This document shows, one piece after another, positions 15,291-23,342 of a stretch of DNA of 64,000 nt. A model generated the notes under the pieces. The model was not told the origin of the DNA. It saw only the letters and a list, made by a program, of their open reading frames with translations, and searched no databases. The position numbers were made by a program, and so were the translations under genes. This stretch comes from VRUE01 sp040879985 (GTDB lineage: Bacteria > Actinomycetota > Thermoleophilia > Solirubrobacterales > 70-9), in contig JBBDJH010000006.1 in NCBI GenBank assembly GCA_040879985.1, positions 62,001 to 126,000 of the forward strand, written 5' to 3'. Within the stretch, counting starts at the first letter, position 1; each line of letters starts with the position of its first letter.

Positions 15291-18233
15291 ATGCTTGCCC
15301 TCGCCGAGCCCCAGCAGCGCGCGATCGCCCACCGCTCCGGCCGGTTGCTGCTCAGCGGCGCGGCCGGCACCGGCAAGACCGAGGTTCTCGCCCGCCGCTT
15401 CGAGCGGCTGGTCGCGGAGGGAACCGCGCCGCAGCGGATCCTCCTCCTCGCCGCGACCGGGGCCACGGCGGGGCGCCTGCGCAAGCGGGTCGAGCAGCTG
15501 CTCGACCGGCCCCTCGAAGAGCTCTGGATCGGCACCTGGGAGCAGCTCTGCGAGCGGCTGCTGCGCGAGCACGCGACCGCCGCCGGTCTCGACCCCTTCT
15601 TCAGCGTCCTCGGCCCCGCCGAGCGGCTCGCGCTGCTGCTCGACCGGCTCGATGAGCTGCCGCTCCGCAACCAGCAGATCCGCGGCAACCCGGCCGGCCT
15701 GCTCGCCCGTTTGCTGGAGCAGGTCGACGAGGTCAAGGCGGGCGCCGATCCGCCCGACCCAGAACTCGCCGAACTGACCGCGGCCCACGACCGCATCCTC
15801 GCCGCCACCTGCAGCCTCGACCGCGGCGACGTCTACCTCACCCTGAGCAAGCTGCTCGACCAGCGTCCCGACGTCCGCGTTGAGGTCGCTCACCGGTTCG
15901 AGTTCGTGATGGTCGACGAGCTGGAGGACACGACGCCGGCTCAGCGAGCGATTCTCGCCGCGCTCGCCGGGGACAACGCGAATCATCTATATGCGCTCGA
16001 TGCGGGGGGCGGCGCGGAGGGGGTGTCCGAGTGGGCGCTGGGTTTTTCGCCTGGGGACGATGCGCCGCCCGCTGAGCAGGTGGGGCGAAAAACAGGACGC
16101 CGCGCCCACTCGGACACCCCCTCCGCGCCGCTTGTGGCTTCGGTCGATCTGGTCAGGCAGTTTCGGGATCCGCCGGTGCGGTTTTGGCGCTGCCCGAATG
16201 AGCGGGCGCAGGCGCAAGCCGTAACTCGCGAAGCGGAGCACCTGATCGCCGACGGGGTCGCACCGGATGAGATCTGCGTGCTCGTCGAGCATCACGAGAA
16301 GGGGAATCCGGTGGCTGCGGCGATGGAGGAGCGCGGGATTCCATTCCACATGTCGGGCCCCGCCGCGCTCTTCAAGCGTCCGGAGGTAAGGGACGCGATC
16401 GCCTGGTTGCGGGTGCTCGCGGACCCAGGGGACTCCGCGGCGGCTGCTCGCGCGCTGACGCGACCGCCGGTCGAGCTGCGCTCGGCCGACCTCGCGCGGC
16501 TGACCACGATCGCGCGGCGGCGCAAGCTCGATCTGGTCTCGGCCTGCGAAGCGGCGCTGGAGAGCCCCCAGATCTCACCCGAGGCACGCGAGCGGATCCA
16601 GTCCTTCCTCAAGCTGTACGGCGCAGCCTCGGCCGTTATCGAGGAACGCCGTGCGGATGTCTTCGTCCGCCGCCTGATCGAGACGGTTGGGCTGCGGCGG
16701 CAGCGGCTGTTCGCGGCGCAGCCGGAGGTCGCCGAGCGGCTGCTGGGTCTCTCTCGGCTCGCCGAGCTGGCGGCAGAATGGGCACAGCGCGAGTCGAATA
16801 GCTCGACGCGCGACTTCGTCCGCTACATCACGGCCGTCGCCGACGCCGGAGTCGAGCCAACCGGGGTCAGCGAGCCGCCCGCGCGCGGCGCGGTCCAGGG
16901 CTTGACCCGCAATGCGGTCAAGGGCCTCGAGTTCGAGCATGTCTTCGTGCTCGGCATGGAGCGCGACGCCGGGGCGGAGCGGATCGGGCGGCCGGCGCGC
17001 GGCGGGCTGGTGCTCTCCCGGGTCGAGCGCGGCGAGGGGGGCGAGGCGCGTCCCTCCGAGTTCCATGCCGCCGCCCTCGCCGCCGCCGGCGGCGAGGAGG
17101 AGCTGCACGAGGAGGAGCTGTTCGGGCCGGCCGAAGGCCTGCACGCGACCTACCGCACGCTGCGCGAGCAGGTGCTGGAGGCGTCCTGGCGGGCGGGGCG
17201 GGAGCTCTCCGAGCCGCGCCTCGACACGGCGATCGACGTCAACCGGGCGATCGCCCGCTACCTCGAGCTGCTCAAGCTGGCGGCGCTCGCCCAGCGGCCC
17301 GGCGACGAGGCCACCGCGGAGGCGATCGAGGCGGTCAACGGACTGTTGCGCCAGGTCGCCACGCCCGAGCAGCAGACCGAGCTCGACGCCTCCTCGCTCG
17401 ACTCCTACCTGCTCGGCTCCGAGCAGGAGCGCGAGGGCCGGCGCAAGCTGATCGACGCCCGCCAGGAGCCCTCGCTGGAGGCCTTCCTGCCGCGCCGCGG
17501 CGACGGCGCGCTCAGCCTCTCCGCCTCGGACCTCGACCTCTACCTGACCTGCCCGCTGAAGTACAAGTTCAGGCGCGTCTTCGGCATCCCCCAGGAGCCG
17601 ACGATCAACCAGCGCTTCGGCATCCTGATCCACAACGTGCTCGAGCGCTTCCACAAGGAGGGCGACGACCAGGGCAGCGAGGAGGGGCTGGGCCGGCTGA
17701 TCGAGCTGTTCGAGTCCGGCTGGCGGCGCACGGGCTTCGGCGGCAGCGACGACGAGTTGCAGTTCCGCGACCGGGCGCGCGAGGCGATCCGCCTCTACTG
17801 GGAGCGCGAGAGCGAGGCGGAGGGCGAGCCGGTCTGGCTGGAGCGCAAGTTCGACATCCGCATCGGCGAGCACCAGGTGCGCGGCCGGGTCGACCGGGTC
17901 GACCGCCTGCCGGACGGCAGCCACGAGCTGATCGACTACAAGACCGGCGAGCGCAAGAGCGAAGCGGCCCTGGAGAGCGACCTGCAGCTGGCGCTCTACC
18001 GGCTGGCGGCGGGCGAGGCCTGGGACCTGGAGGCGAGCACCGGCAGCTACTACTACGTGCTCGACGCCGAGAAAGTCGCCGCGCCGGTCGGGGCCGGCGA
18101 CGCCGAGCGGGTCGAGCGCACCGTGTTGCAGGTCGGCGAGGGAATCCTCGGCCAGGACTTCGAGCCGCGCCCCTCGCCGACCGTCTGCGGCTGGTGCGAC
18201 TACCGCCTTATCTGCCCGGCGGCGGAGAGTTAG
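15291..18233 (+). CDS. UvrD/AdnA-like helicase with C-terminal PD-(D/E)XK nuclease
   Basis: This 980-residue protein joins an SF1A helicase to a RecB-type nuclease. Walker A is LLSGAAGTGKTEVLARRF (~residues 20-37). Walker B is FVMVDELEDTTPAQRAI (~205) with DELED in place of DEFQD. A motif V-like stretch is NAVKGLEFEHVFVLGME (~540-556). The nuclease has YLTCPLKYKFRRVF (~750), HELIDYKTGER (~877) and CGWCDYRLICP (~968), i.e. four Cys for an Fe-S staple as in AddB and AdnA. Such enzymes resect double-strand breaks before RecA loading. Palindromic element A2 is translated in frame at about residues 240-280, right after motif III. No AdnB partner is adjacent. Confidence 0.9.
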   Translation: MLALAEPQQRAIAHRSGRLLLSGAAGTGKTEVLARRFERLVAEGTAPQRILLLAATGATAGRLRKRVEQLLDRPLEELWIGTWEQLCERLLREHATAAGLDPFFSVLGPAERLALLLDRLDELPLRNQQIRGNPAGLLARLLEQVDEVKAGADPPDPELAELTAAHDRILAATCSLDRGDVYLTLSKLLDQRPDVRVEVAHRFEFVMVDELEDTTPAQRAILAALAGDNANHLYALDAGGGAEGVSEWALGFSPGDDAPPAEQVGRKTGRRAHSDTPSAPLVASVDLVRQFRDPPVRFWRCPNERAQAQAVTREAEHLIADGVAPDEICVLVEHHEKGNPVAAAMEERGIPFHMSGPAALFKRPEVRDAIAWLRVLADPGDSAAAARALTRPPVELRSADLARLTTIARRRKLDLVSACEAALESPQISPEARERIQSFLKLYGAASAVIEERRADVFVRRLIETVGLRRQRLFAAQPEVAERLLGLSRLAELAAEWAQRESNSSTRDFVRYITAVADAGVEPTGVSEPPARGAVQGLTRNAVKGLEFEHVFVLGMERDAGAERIGRPARGGLVLSRVERGEGGEARPSEFHAAALAAAGGEEELHEEELFGPAEGLHATYRTLREQVLEASWRAGRELSEPRLDTAIDVNRAIARYLELLKLAALAQRPGDEATAEAIEAVNGLLRQVATPEQQTELDASSLDSYLLGSEQEREGRRKLIDARQEPSLEAFLPRRGDGALSLSASDLDLYLTCPLKYKFRRVFGIPQEPTINQRFGILIHNVLERFHKEGDDQGSEEGLGRLIELFESGWRRTGFGGSDDELQFRDRAREAIRLYWERESEAEGEPVWLERKFDIRIGEHQVRGRVDRVDRLPDGSHELIDYKTGERKSEAALESDLQLALYRLAAGEAWDLEASTGSYYYVLDAEKVAAPVGAGDAERVERTVLQVGEGILGQDFEPRPSPTVCGWCDYRLICPAAES
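16009..16131. repeat. Long palindromic element A2 inside the helicase gene (30-bp perfect arms)
   Basis: Positions 16009-16038 and 16102-16131 pair perfectly over 30 bp. The 63-base loop begins TGGGTTTTTCGCCTGG and ends GGGGCGAAAAACAGGACGCC, matching the loop of A1 at 6.3 kb. The arms differ from those of A1. The whole element, 123 bases or 41 codons, is read in frame and adds a segment rich in Gly, Ala and Ser between helicase motifs. Confidence 0.85.
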
Positions 18234-19102
18234 TTCGACTCGCCGCGGCGTTGCTGCAGGAACTGCTGGAACTCGCGGGCGATCGTGTCGGCGGAGGGCA
18301 ACTCGTCGCCGCCCTCGCCGAGCTGCTCGACCTGGTCGGCCTCGATCCGCTCGACCAGTTCGGCGATTTCCGGGTTGGCGGCGACGGCGCGGCCGATCTG
18401 CTCCTCGTAGCTGGCGGTTTCCTCCTCCAGCTCGGTCGCGTCGACGGCGATCCCGGTCAGCCCCTCGAGCCGGCGCAGCAGCGCCAGCGCGGCCTTCGGG
18501 TTGGGCACCGCCGAGACGTAGTGCGGCACCGCCGCCCAGAGCGAGGCCGAGCTCATCCCGAGCTGGCGGCAGCAGTCGTGGACGACGCCGACGATCCCGG
18601 TCGGGCCCTCGTAGTTGGAGCGCTGCAGGTCGAGCTCCTCGACCAGCTGCTCGTCCGAGGCGAGGCCGGTGATCGGGACCGGCAGGGTGTGCGAGACCTC
18701 GGCGACGAGCGCCCCCAGCGTGACCACCATCTCCGCGCCGAGCGCGTCCGCTGCGGTAGCCAGGGTCTCCGAGAAGGTGCGCCAGCGCAGGTTCGGCTCG
18801 GTGCCGTCGAAGAGGACGAGGTCGCGCTCGGCGCCGGCGATGCGGATCGCGATCAGGTCGTTCTGCGGCCACTCGATATGGCGCGTCTGCCCTTCGGAGA
18901 GGACGATCGTCGGCCGCGTCGCCTGGAAGTCGAAGTAGTCCTCGGGGTCGACCTCGGCGATGCGCTCGGCGTCGAACGAATCGGCGACCGCGCCAAGGGC
19001 GGCGGAGGCGGCGCCGGCGGCGTCGTTCCAGCCGCGAAAGGCGCAGACGAGCACCGGCGAGCGGAGCTGGGGCAGATCGCCGTGCCAGGTCAGTGAGTCC
19101 AC
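18230..19102 (-). CDS. PAC2-family (proteasome-assembly-chaperone-like) protein
   Basis: This 290-residue protein has the PAC2 layout. The N-terminal block is SPVLVCAFRGWNDAAGAAS, followed by IEWPQNDLIAIRIAGAERDLVLFDGTEPNLRW, a VVTLGALVAEVSHTLPVPITGLA strand-turn region and GVVHDCCRQLGMSSASLWAAVPHYV. The C-terminus is a charged helix. PAC2 proteins are common in actinobacteria that encode 20S proteasomes or their relatives. The bacterial role is not established; interaction with protein-quality-control machinery is assumed by homology only. The gene converges on the helicase with a 4-base stop overlap. Confidence 0.88.
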   Translation of the reverse strand: MDSLTWHGDLPQLRSPVLVCAFRGWNDAAGAASAALGAVADSFDAERIAEVDPEDYFDFQATRPTIVLSEGQTRHIEWPQNDLIAIRIAGAERDLVLFDGTEPNLRWRTFSETLATAADALGAEMVVTLGALVAEVSHTLPVPITGLASDEQLVEELDLQRSNYEGPTGIVGVVHDCCRQLGMSSASLWAAVPHYVSAVPNPKAALALLRRLEGLTGIAVDATELEEETASYEEQIGRAVAANPEIAELVERIEADQVEQLGEGGDELPSADTIAREFQQFLQQRRGESN

Positions 19103-19142
19103 ATATTGAGCGTAGTCGATGCCTGTTGGCCGCCGGACGAGC

Positions 19143-19526
19143 CTAGTCCTGGGGCTGCGGCGCGAGCGCGCGGCGGAAGAGGCCGTAGGCGATGAACAGG
19201 ACGAGGGCGGCGAAGGAGAGTTCGAGGGCGCGCTGGGGAACCTCGTTGGCGACGACGACGCCGACCAGCACGCCGAGCGGCGAGAGCGCGCCGATCACGA
19301 CCGCGTCGCGCAGGTTGAGGTTGCCGTAGCCCTTCTGCCGGGCGGCGCCGATCAGGGCGACGACGACGATCATCAGCAGCGAGGTCGACTCGCCCTCGAC
19401 CTGGCTGAGGCCGAGGAAGATCGTCAGCGCCGGGACGAAGAGGATGCCGCCGCCGACGCCGACCAGGCCGCCGGCGAGGCCGCCGGCCGCGGCGATCAGG
19501 ATCGCGATCAGGACGTCGGCGCTCAT
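19143..19526 (-). CDS. TauE/SafE permease, half-size subunit B
   Basis: This is a 127-residue protein with four predicted membrane helices. The first holds GGLAGGLVGVGGGILFVPAL, the conserved repeat motif of TauE/SafE anion exporters. Full-length members have ~250-270 residues built from two such repeats; this gene encodes one. It starts inside the stop of the gene before it (ATGA, 19523-19526), and that gene encodes the other repeat. The two must be translated together and presumably pair to make one transporter for sulfite, sulfoacetate or a similar organosulfur anion. The substrate is not shown by the sequence. Confidence 0.85.
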   Translation of the reverse strand: MSADVLIAILIAAAGGLAGGLVGVGGGILFVPALTIFLGLSQVEGESTSLLMIVVVALIGAARQKGYGNLNLRDAVVIGALSPLGVLVGVVVANEVPQRALELSFAALVLFIAYGLFRRALAPQPQD

Positions 19527-19888
19527 CCGACGATCAACTCGATCGCGACGCCGACGAGCAGGACGGCGAAGAGCAGCGAGACCGCCCGCTGCGGGATCCG
19601 CTGCTGGACCGCGGTGCCGATCACGACGCCGATCACCGCGGGAATCGAGAGCAGCAGGCCGGTGCCGACGTGGACGTTGCCGTAGAAGCCGCCCTGGGCG
19701 AGGGCGCCGAGCAAGCCGATCAGGACGATCGCGCCGAGGCTGGTTCCGGTCGCGAGCCGCTCCCCGTAGCCGAACCAGAAGATCAGCAGGGGCACGATCA
19801 CGGTCCCGCCGCCGACCCCGAAGAGGCCGCTGAAGACGCCTGCCAGGGTGCCGACCGCGGCGAGCTTCAACGTGCGGTCGGAGGGCAT
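19523..19888 (-). CDS. TauE/SafE permease, half-size subunit A
   Basis: This 121-residue protein with four hydrophobic segments is the promoter-proximal member of the pair. Helix 1 contains LAGVFSGLFGVGGGTVIVPLL, the same GVGGG repeat motif as its partner. The remainder matches the first half of TauE/SafE (YGERLATGTSLGAIVLIGLL). The stop overlaps the start of subunit B by 4 bases, so expression is coupled at near 1:1. Divergent otsB begins 20 bases away. The split is not a sequencing frameshift: each half has its own start, full hydrophobic core and natural C-terminus. Confidence 0.85.
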   Translation of the reverse strand: MPSDRTLKLAAVGTLAGVFSGLFGVGGGTVIVPLLIFWFGYGERLATGTSLGAIVLIGLLGALAQGGFYGNVHVGTGLLLSIPAVIGVVIGTAVQQRIPQRAVSLLFAVLLVGVAIELIVG

Positions 19889-19907
19889 CGCGCGATACTA
19901 AGCGCCA

Positions 19908-20729
19908 GTGTCTCCCGAATCCGGCAGAGGGGAGCGCGGGACGGGGCTTGGGCCGCTGGCGCGGTTGCGGGAGGATGTCGCGCGCGCGGCCATCTTCACC
20001 GACGTCGACGGGACCCTGGCGCCGATCGTCCCGCGGCCCGAGCAGGCCGCGGTGCCGGCCCGGGCGAGCGAGCTGCTGGCCCGGCTGGGCGAGCGCTACG
20101 GCCTGGTCGGCTGTGTCTCCGGGCGGCGGGCGGAGGAGGCGCGGCGACTGGTCGGGGTCGAGGGCATCGCCTACGCGGGCAACCACGGGCTCGAACTGCT
20201 GCTGCCCGGCGAGGCGGCGCCGCGCTTCGACCCCTCGCTGCAGGGCCGCGAGGGCGATGCGGCGCGCTTCCTCGCCGGACTGGGCGCCGCGGACCCGGCC
20301 GCCGCCGGCCTGCGGCTGGAGGACAAGGGGCCGATCCAGGCGCTGCACTGGCGCGGCGCCGAGGACGAGAAGGCGGCCGAGGCGCACGCGCACGAGATCG
20401 GCGCGGCGGCCGGGCGGGCCGGGCTCGAGCTGCGCTGGGGCCGCAAGGTGCTCGAGCTGCGCCCGCCGGGCGGCGGCGGCAAGGACGCCGCGGTGGCGGC
20501 GCTGCTGGCCGCCGACGGGGTGACGGCCGCCGCCTACGCCGGCGACGACCGCACCGACCTCGACGCCTTCCGGCGGCTGCGCGAGCTGCAGGCGGAGGGC
20601 GAGCTGGAGACGGCGGCCTGCGTCGGCGTCCTCTCGGCGGAGGGCCCCGCCGAGATCGGCGAGGAGGCCGACCTGACGGTCGAGGGGCCGGAGGGCTGGC
20701 TGGCGCTGCTCGAGGCGCTCGCGGGGTAG
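19908..20729 (+). CDS. otsB: Trehalose-6-phosphate phosphatase
   Basis: This is a 273-residue HAD-type phosphatase from GTG. Motif 1 is IFTDVDGTLAPIV (catalytic Asp nucleophile, residues ~29-41). Motif 2 is CVSGRRAEEARRL. The LEDKGPIQALHWRG segment with K-G-x4-H is characteristic of trehalose phosphatases, and motif 4 is AYAGDDRTDLDAF (~205-217). It removes phosphate from trehalose-6-phosphate to give trehalose, an osmo- and desiccation protectant. The synthase OtsA is not in the window. The downstream membrane protein begins 10 bases later and is probably co-transcribed. Confidence 0.93.
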   Translation: MSPESGRGERGTGLGPLARLREDVARAAIFTDVDGTLAPIVPRPEQAAVPARASELLARLGERYGLVGCVSGRRAEEARRLVGVEGIAYAGNHGLELLLPGEAAPRFDPSLQGREGDAARFLAGLGAADPAAAGLRLEDKGPIQALHWRGAEDEKAAEAHAHEIGAAAGRAGLELRWGRKVLELRPPGGGGKDAAVAALLAADGVTAAAYAGDDRTDLDAFRRLRELQAEGELETAACVGVLSAEGPAEIGEEADLTVEGPEGWLALLEALAG

Positions 20730-20739
20730 AGGCCCGGCG

Positions 20740-21258
20740 ATGCCCTACACGGACCTGCTGCGCGTCACCGTCTTCCTCGCCGCCGCCGAGGCGACGGCGC
20801 TGGGGGCGATCACGGCGATCGCCGCCGGCCGCGACGACGACGCCACGGTCGCCGTCGTCGCCGCCGCCTGGTGGGCGATCGCGCTCGTCATCGGGATCTG
20901 GCTGGGGCGGCCGTCGCGCGCCGCCGGCGGCGTCCGCGACGCCCTCTCCCGCGCCCGCACCGCGACCTCGCTGCCGCCGGAGTCGCCGGCGCGGATCTCC
21001 GCCGGCCGGCTCTGGCCGATCGCCCTGACCGCGATCGTCGCCGGGGTCCTCGGCCTGTTCTTCCCCGGCGTCGCCGCGATCGGCGCCGGCTACGCCCTGC
21101 TCGCCGCCCTGGTGATGCGCAGCCGCGAGGCCGCCGTGCTCGGCATCGAGGACCGCGACGGGGTCAGGTTCTACGTCGTCCCCAACTCCGCCCTGCGCCC
21201 GATCCAGCTCGTGCGGACGCCGGGCCTGCGCAGCGACAGGCTGCGGGCGCCGGGCTGA
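20740..21258 (+). CDS. Uncharacterised membrane protein after otsB
   Basis: The 172-residue protein has about four hydrophobic segments: LLRVTVFLAAAEATALGAIT, VAVVAAAWWAIALVIGIWLG, LWPIALTAIVAGVLGLFFPG and VAAIGAGYALLAALVMR. A soluble tail follows, with VLGIEDRDGVRFYVVPNSAL. I do not recognise a named family. It follows otsB by 10 bases, so it probably shares its transcript, and it is followed by a hairpin at 21275-21304. The start ATG has a weak upstream purine stretch. Function cannot be assigned. Confidence 0.75.
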   Translation: MPYTDLLRVTVFLAAAEATALGAITAIAAGRDDDATVAVVAAAWWAIALVIGIWLGRPSRAAGGVRDALSRARTATSLPPESPARISAGRLWPIALTAIVAGVLGLFFPGVAAIGAGYALLAALVMRSREAAVLGIEDRDGVRFYVVPNSALRPIQLVRTPGLRSDRLRAPG

Positions 21259-21274
21259 GGCGCTGGCGCGGAAC

Positions 21275-21304
21275 GCAAACGACCCGCAGAAGCGGGCCGT
21301 TTGC
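21275..21304. terminator. Hairpin after the otsB operon
   Basis: Arms GCAAACGACCCGC (21275-21287) and GCGGGCCGTTTGC (21292-21304) pair over 13 positions with one mismatch, around the loop AGAA. It lies 17 bases after the stop of the membrane protein gene, so it fits an intrinsic terminator. There is no clear T-run, as is common in this GC-rich group. A related hairpin stands at 21512-21537. Confidence 0.65.
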
Positions 21305-21322
21305 AAACTTGGGGAGCCCGTT

Positions 21323-21443
21323 GGATCCGTAGGCCCCGATATCGCACCGCCGATGATAGCGGAGATCCTCGCAGACAGGACATTTACGCCCCCGGAGGGA
21401 GTCGAACCCTCACTCCCCAACTGCGATATCGGGGCCTGGATCC
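21323..21443. repeat. Inverted repeat with tRNA-like half
   Basis: The 24 bases at 21323-21346 and the 22 bases at 21422-21443 are inverted copies, differing only by two extra bases (GGATCC(GT)AGGCCCCGATATCGCA). The right copy forms the D-arm/anticodon part of a tRNA-like sequence. The gap between them holds a T-arm-like hairpin at 21395-21411. The whole stretch sits between two terminator-like hairpins. Confidence 0.7.
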
Positions 21444-21455
21444 GCCAGCGGGGGC
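21387..21455 (-). pseudogene. tRNA-like sequence, degenerate or aberrant
   Basis: On the minus strand 21455-21449 (GCCCCCG) pairs with 21394-21388 (CGGGGGC) as a 7-bp acceptor stem. Positions 21411-21395 give a perfect T arm with the loop TTCGACT. A 3-bp D-stem with a GG-containing loop can be drawn. The anticodon arm fails, because CCCC and GGGG would enclose a 12-base loop rather than 7. Length is 69 bases instead of ~73, and no CCA is encoded. It is most likely a decayed tRNA or a tRNA-derived repeat. Confidence 0.35.
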
Positions 21456-21480
21456 GTCGCCGCTTTCGCGACAGACACCA

Positions 21481-21500
21481 GTCTACATATGTATGTAGAC
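21481..21500. repeat. Short palindrome GTCTACAT...ATGTAGAC
   Basis: This 20-base near-palindrome has 8-bp perfect arms around ATGT. It stands between the tRNA-like sequence and the hairpin at 21512-21537, in unusually AT-rich sequence. It could be an operator or part of a promoter for the tRNA-like transcript. No gene start is nearby. Confidence 0.45.
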
Positions 21501-21511
21501 ATTTGTCTAGC

Positions 21512-21537
21512 AGACGACCCGCCGAAGCGGGTCGTCT
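21512..21537. terminator. Hairpin downstream of polX
   Basis: Perfect 10-bp arms AGACGACCCG (21512-21521) and CGGGTCGTCT (21528-21537) enclose a 6-base loop. It is 75 bases past the polX stop on the minus strand and is the best terminator candidate for that gene. Its stem resembles the hairpin at 21275-21304 (ACGACCCGC core), suggesting a common origin. The rest of the 350-base gap has no ORF with family features. Confidence 0.6.
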
Positions 21538-21611
21538 TACCGGTGGACATCGGCTCCCAGGGATCGCAACCGGATCCGATACTAGCGCATTTTTCTGTCT
21601 GTGCAGACAGA

Positions 21612-23342
21612 CTACTTCAGCAGCCGTTTGAACCCGGCCCAGCCGCGCGTGTTCGCGATGTCGTCCGCGGTCAGCCAGGCGCGTCTCGCGGTGGCCACCG
21701 CGTAGACCATGTTGTCGAGCGTGTCGACGCCGTGGGCGTCGGTGTTGAGGACGATCGCGACGCCCGCCTCCCTGGCCAGACGGGCGTGGTGCTCGGAGAG
21801 GTCGCGGCGGTTGGGGTTGCCGTTGATCTCCAGCATCGTGCCGCTGCGGGCCGCCGCCTCGACCACCGCCTCGATGTCGATCCCGTAGGGCTCGCGGCGG
21901 CCGATCAGGCGGCCGGTCAGGTGGCCGATGCAGTCGACGTTCGGGTTCTCGATCGCGGTCAGGACGCGCTCGGTCATCGCCGCCGCCGGGATCGAGAACG
22001 AGGTGTGGACGCTGGCCACCACCCAGTCGAGCGCCGCGACCAGGTCGTCGGGGTAGTCGAGCCCGCCGTCGAGGCCGATGTTGATCTCCGACCCGGCGAG
22101 CAGCCGGAAGCCGCGTTTCCCCTTGTTCCAGTCCCGCACCTCCTCGATCCGCTGCCAGAGCCGCTCGGCGGTGACGTGGTCGCCGAAGCCGTGGCTGGCC
22201 GAGTGGTCGGTGATCGCCATGTAGGCGTAGCCGCGCTCGCGCCCCGCCGCGGCCATCTCCGCCAACGTGTTGCGGCCGTCGGAGAGGGTGGTGTGCGAGT
22301 GCAGGTCGCCGCGGATGTCGCCGGCGCCGACCAGGTCCGGCAGCTCGCCCCCGCGCGCCGCCTTCAGCTCGCCCCGCCCCTCGCGCAGCTCCGGCTCGAT
22401 GTAGGCGTAGCCGAGCCGCGCGTAGACGTCCTCCTCCTTCGCGCAGAGGGTCGTCTCGCCGCTCTCGCTCGCGACGATGCCGTGCTCGGAGACGGAGAGC
22501 CCGCTGCCGACCGCCGCTTCGCGCAGCTGCACGTTGTGCGCCGCCGAGCCGGTGAAGTGCTGCAGCAGGTTGCCGAACGCCTCCGGCGCGACGATCCGCA
22601 GGTCGACCGAGATCCCGTTGTGGGTCTGGGCGCGGAGGCCGTTCGGCCCGGGGTTGCCGGCGGCCGCGATCAGCGCGTGGCCGGCGAGATGCTCGGCGAG
22701 CGCGGCCGGCTGCTCGGCGGTGGCGATCAGGTCGATGTCCTTGCAGGTCTCGGCCCAGCGCCGCACCGAGCCCGCCACCTCGACCCGGTTGGCGGCGGGA
22801 TGCTCGCGCAGCGCCGCGGCCAGCTCCTCGGCGATCGGCCGCACCGCCGAGAGCAGCAGCCGCCCGGGGCCCTCGCCCGGCTCGCCGAGGCGCTCCAGCG
22901 AGGCCAGCACGTTCTCCTCCGCCTTCGGGCCGAGGCCCTTGACGTCGCGCACCTTTTCCGCCTCGGCGGCCGCCTTGAGGTCCTCGAGCGAGGCGACGCC
23001 GAGCTCGTCGAAAAGCAGCTTCGCGGTCTTCGCCCCGACGCCGGGGACGCGCGTGACCTCGATCAGCGTCGCCGGGAACTTCGCCTTCAGCTTCGTCGCG
23101 GCGGGGATCTCGCCGCTCTCCAGCAGCGCGCCGATCTTCTCCGCCAGGGTCTTGCCGACGCCGGGGATCTCGGTCGCCCGCCCGGCCGCGGAGAGGTCGG
23201 CGACCGAGACCGGGCTCTCGCGGATCGCCTTGGCGGCGGTCGAGTAGGCGAGCACCCGGTATTTGACCGCGCCGTCGAGCTCGTAGAGCACTCCCAGCTC
23301 GTCGAGCGCGGCGGCGATCTCGGCGTTGGTCATCGTCGGCAC
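21612..23342 (-). CDS. polX: DNA polymerase/3'-5' exonuclease PolX
   Basis: This 576-residue family X polymerase carries a PHP domain. The N-terminal part has helix-hairpin-helix units (ATEIPGVGKTLAEKIGALLE and VTRVPGVGAKTAKLLFDELG). The polymerase catalytic motif is EVAGSVRRWAETCKDIDLIA (GS...D-x-D, ~190-209) with the third carboxylate in SVDLRIV (~247). The PHP exonuclease domain begins at GDLHSHTTLSDG (~343-354) and continues with AITDHSASHG and LNTDAHG. It fills short gaps and trims 3' ends in base excision or end-joining repair. Met-4 (23333) is the likelier start by comparison with family lengths. Confidence 0.95.
   Translation of the reverse strand: MPTMTNAEIAAALDELGVLYELDGAVKYRVLAYSTAAKAIRESPVSVADLSAAGRATEIPGVGKTLAEKIGALLESGEIPAATKLKAKFPATLIEVTRVPGVGAKTAKLLFDELGVASLEDLKAAAEAEKVRDVKGLGPKAEENVLASLERLGEPGEGPGRLLLSAVRPIAEELAAALREHPAANRVEVAGSVRRWAETCKDIDLIATAEQPAALAEHLAGHALIAAAGNPGPNGLRAQTHNGISVDLRIVAPEAFGNLLQHFTGSAAHNVQLREAAVGSGLSVSEHGIVASESGETTLCAKEEDVYARLGYAYIEPELREGRGELKAARGGELPDLVGAGDIRGDLHSHTTLSDGRNTLAEMAAAGRERGYAYMAITDHSASHGFGDHVTAERLWQRIEEVRDWNKGKRGFRLLAGSEINIGLDGGLDYPDDLVAALDWVVASVHTSFSIPAAAMTERVLTAIENPNVDCIGHLTGRLIGRREPYGIDIEAVVEAAARSGTMLEINGNPNRRDLSEHHARLAREAGVAIVLNTDAHGVDTLDNMVYAVATARRAWLTADDIANTRGWAGFKRLLK

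Noticed and set aside
11803..15777. A 1324-codon open frame on the plus strand
   Set aside because: It crosses several real genes on both strands and its translation is Arg/Ala/Gly/Pro-rich without any domain, which is usual for unread frames in very GC-rich DNA.
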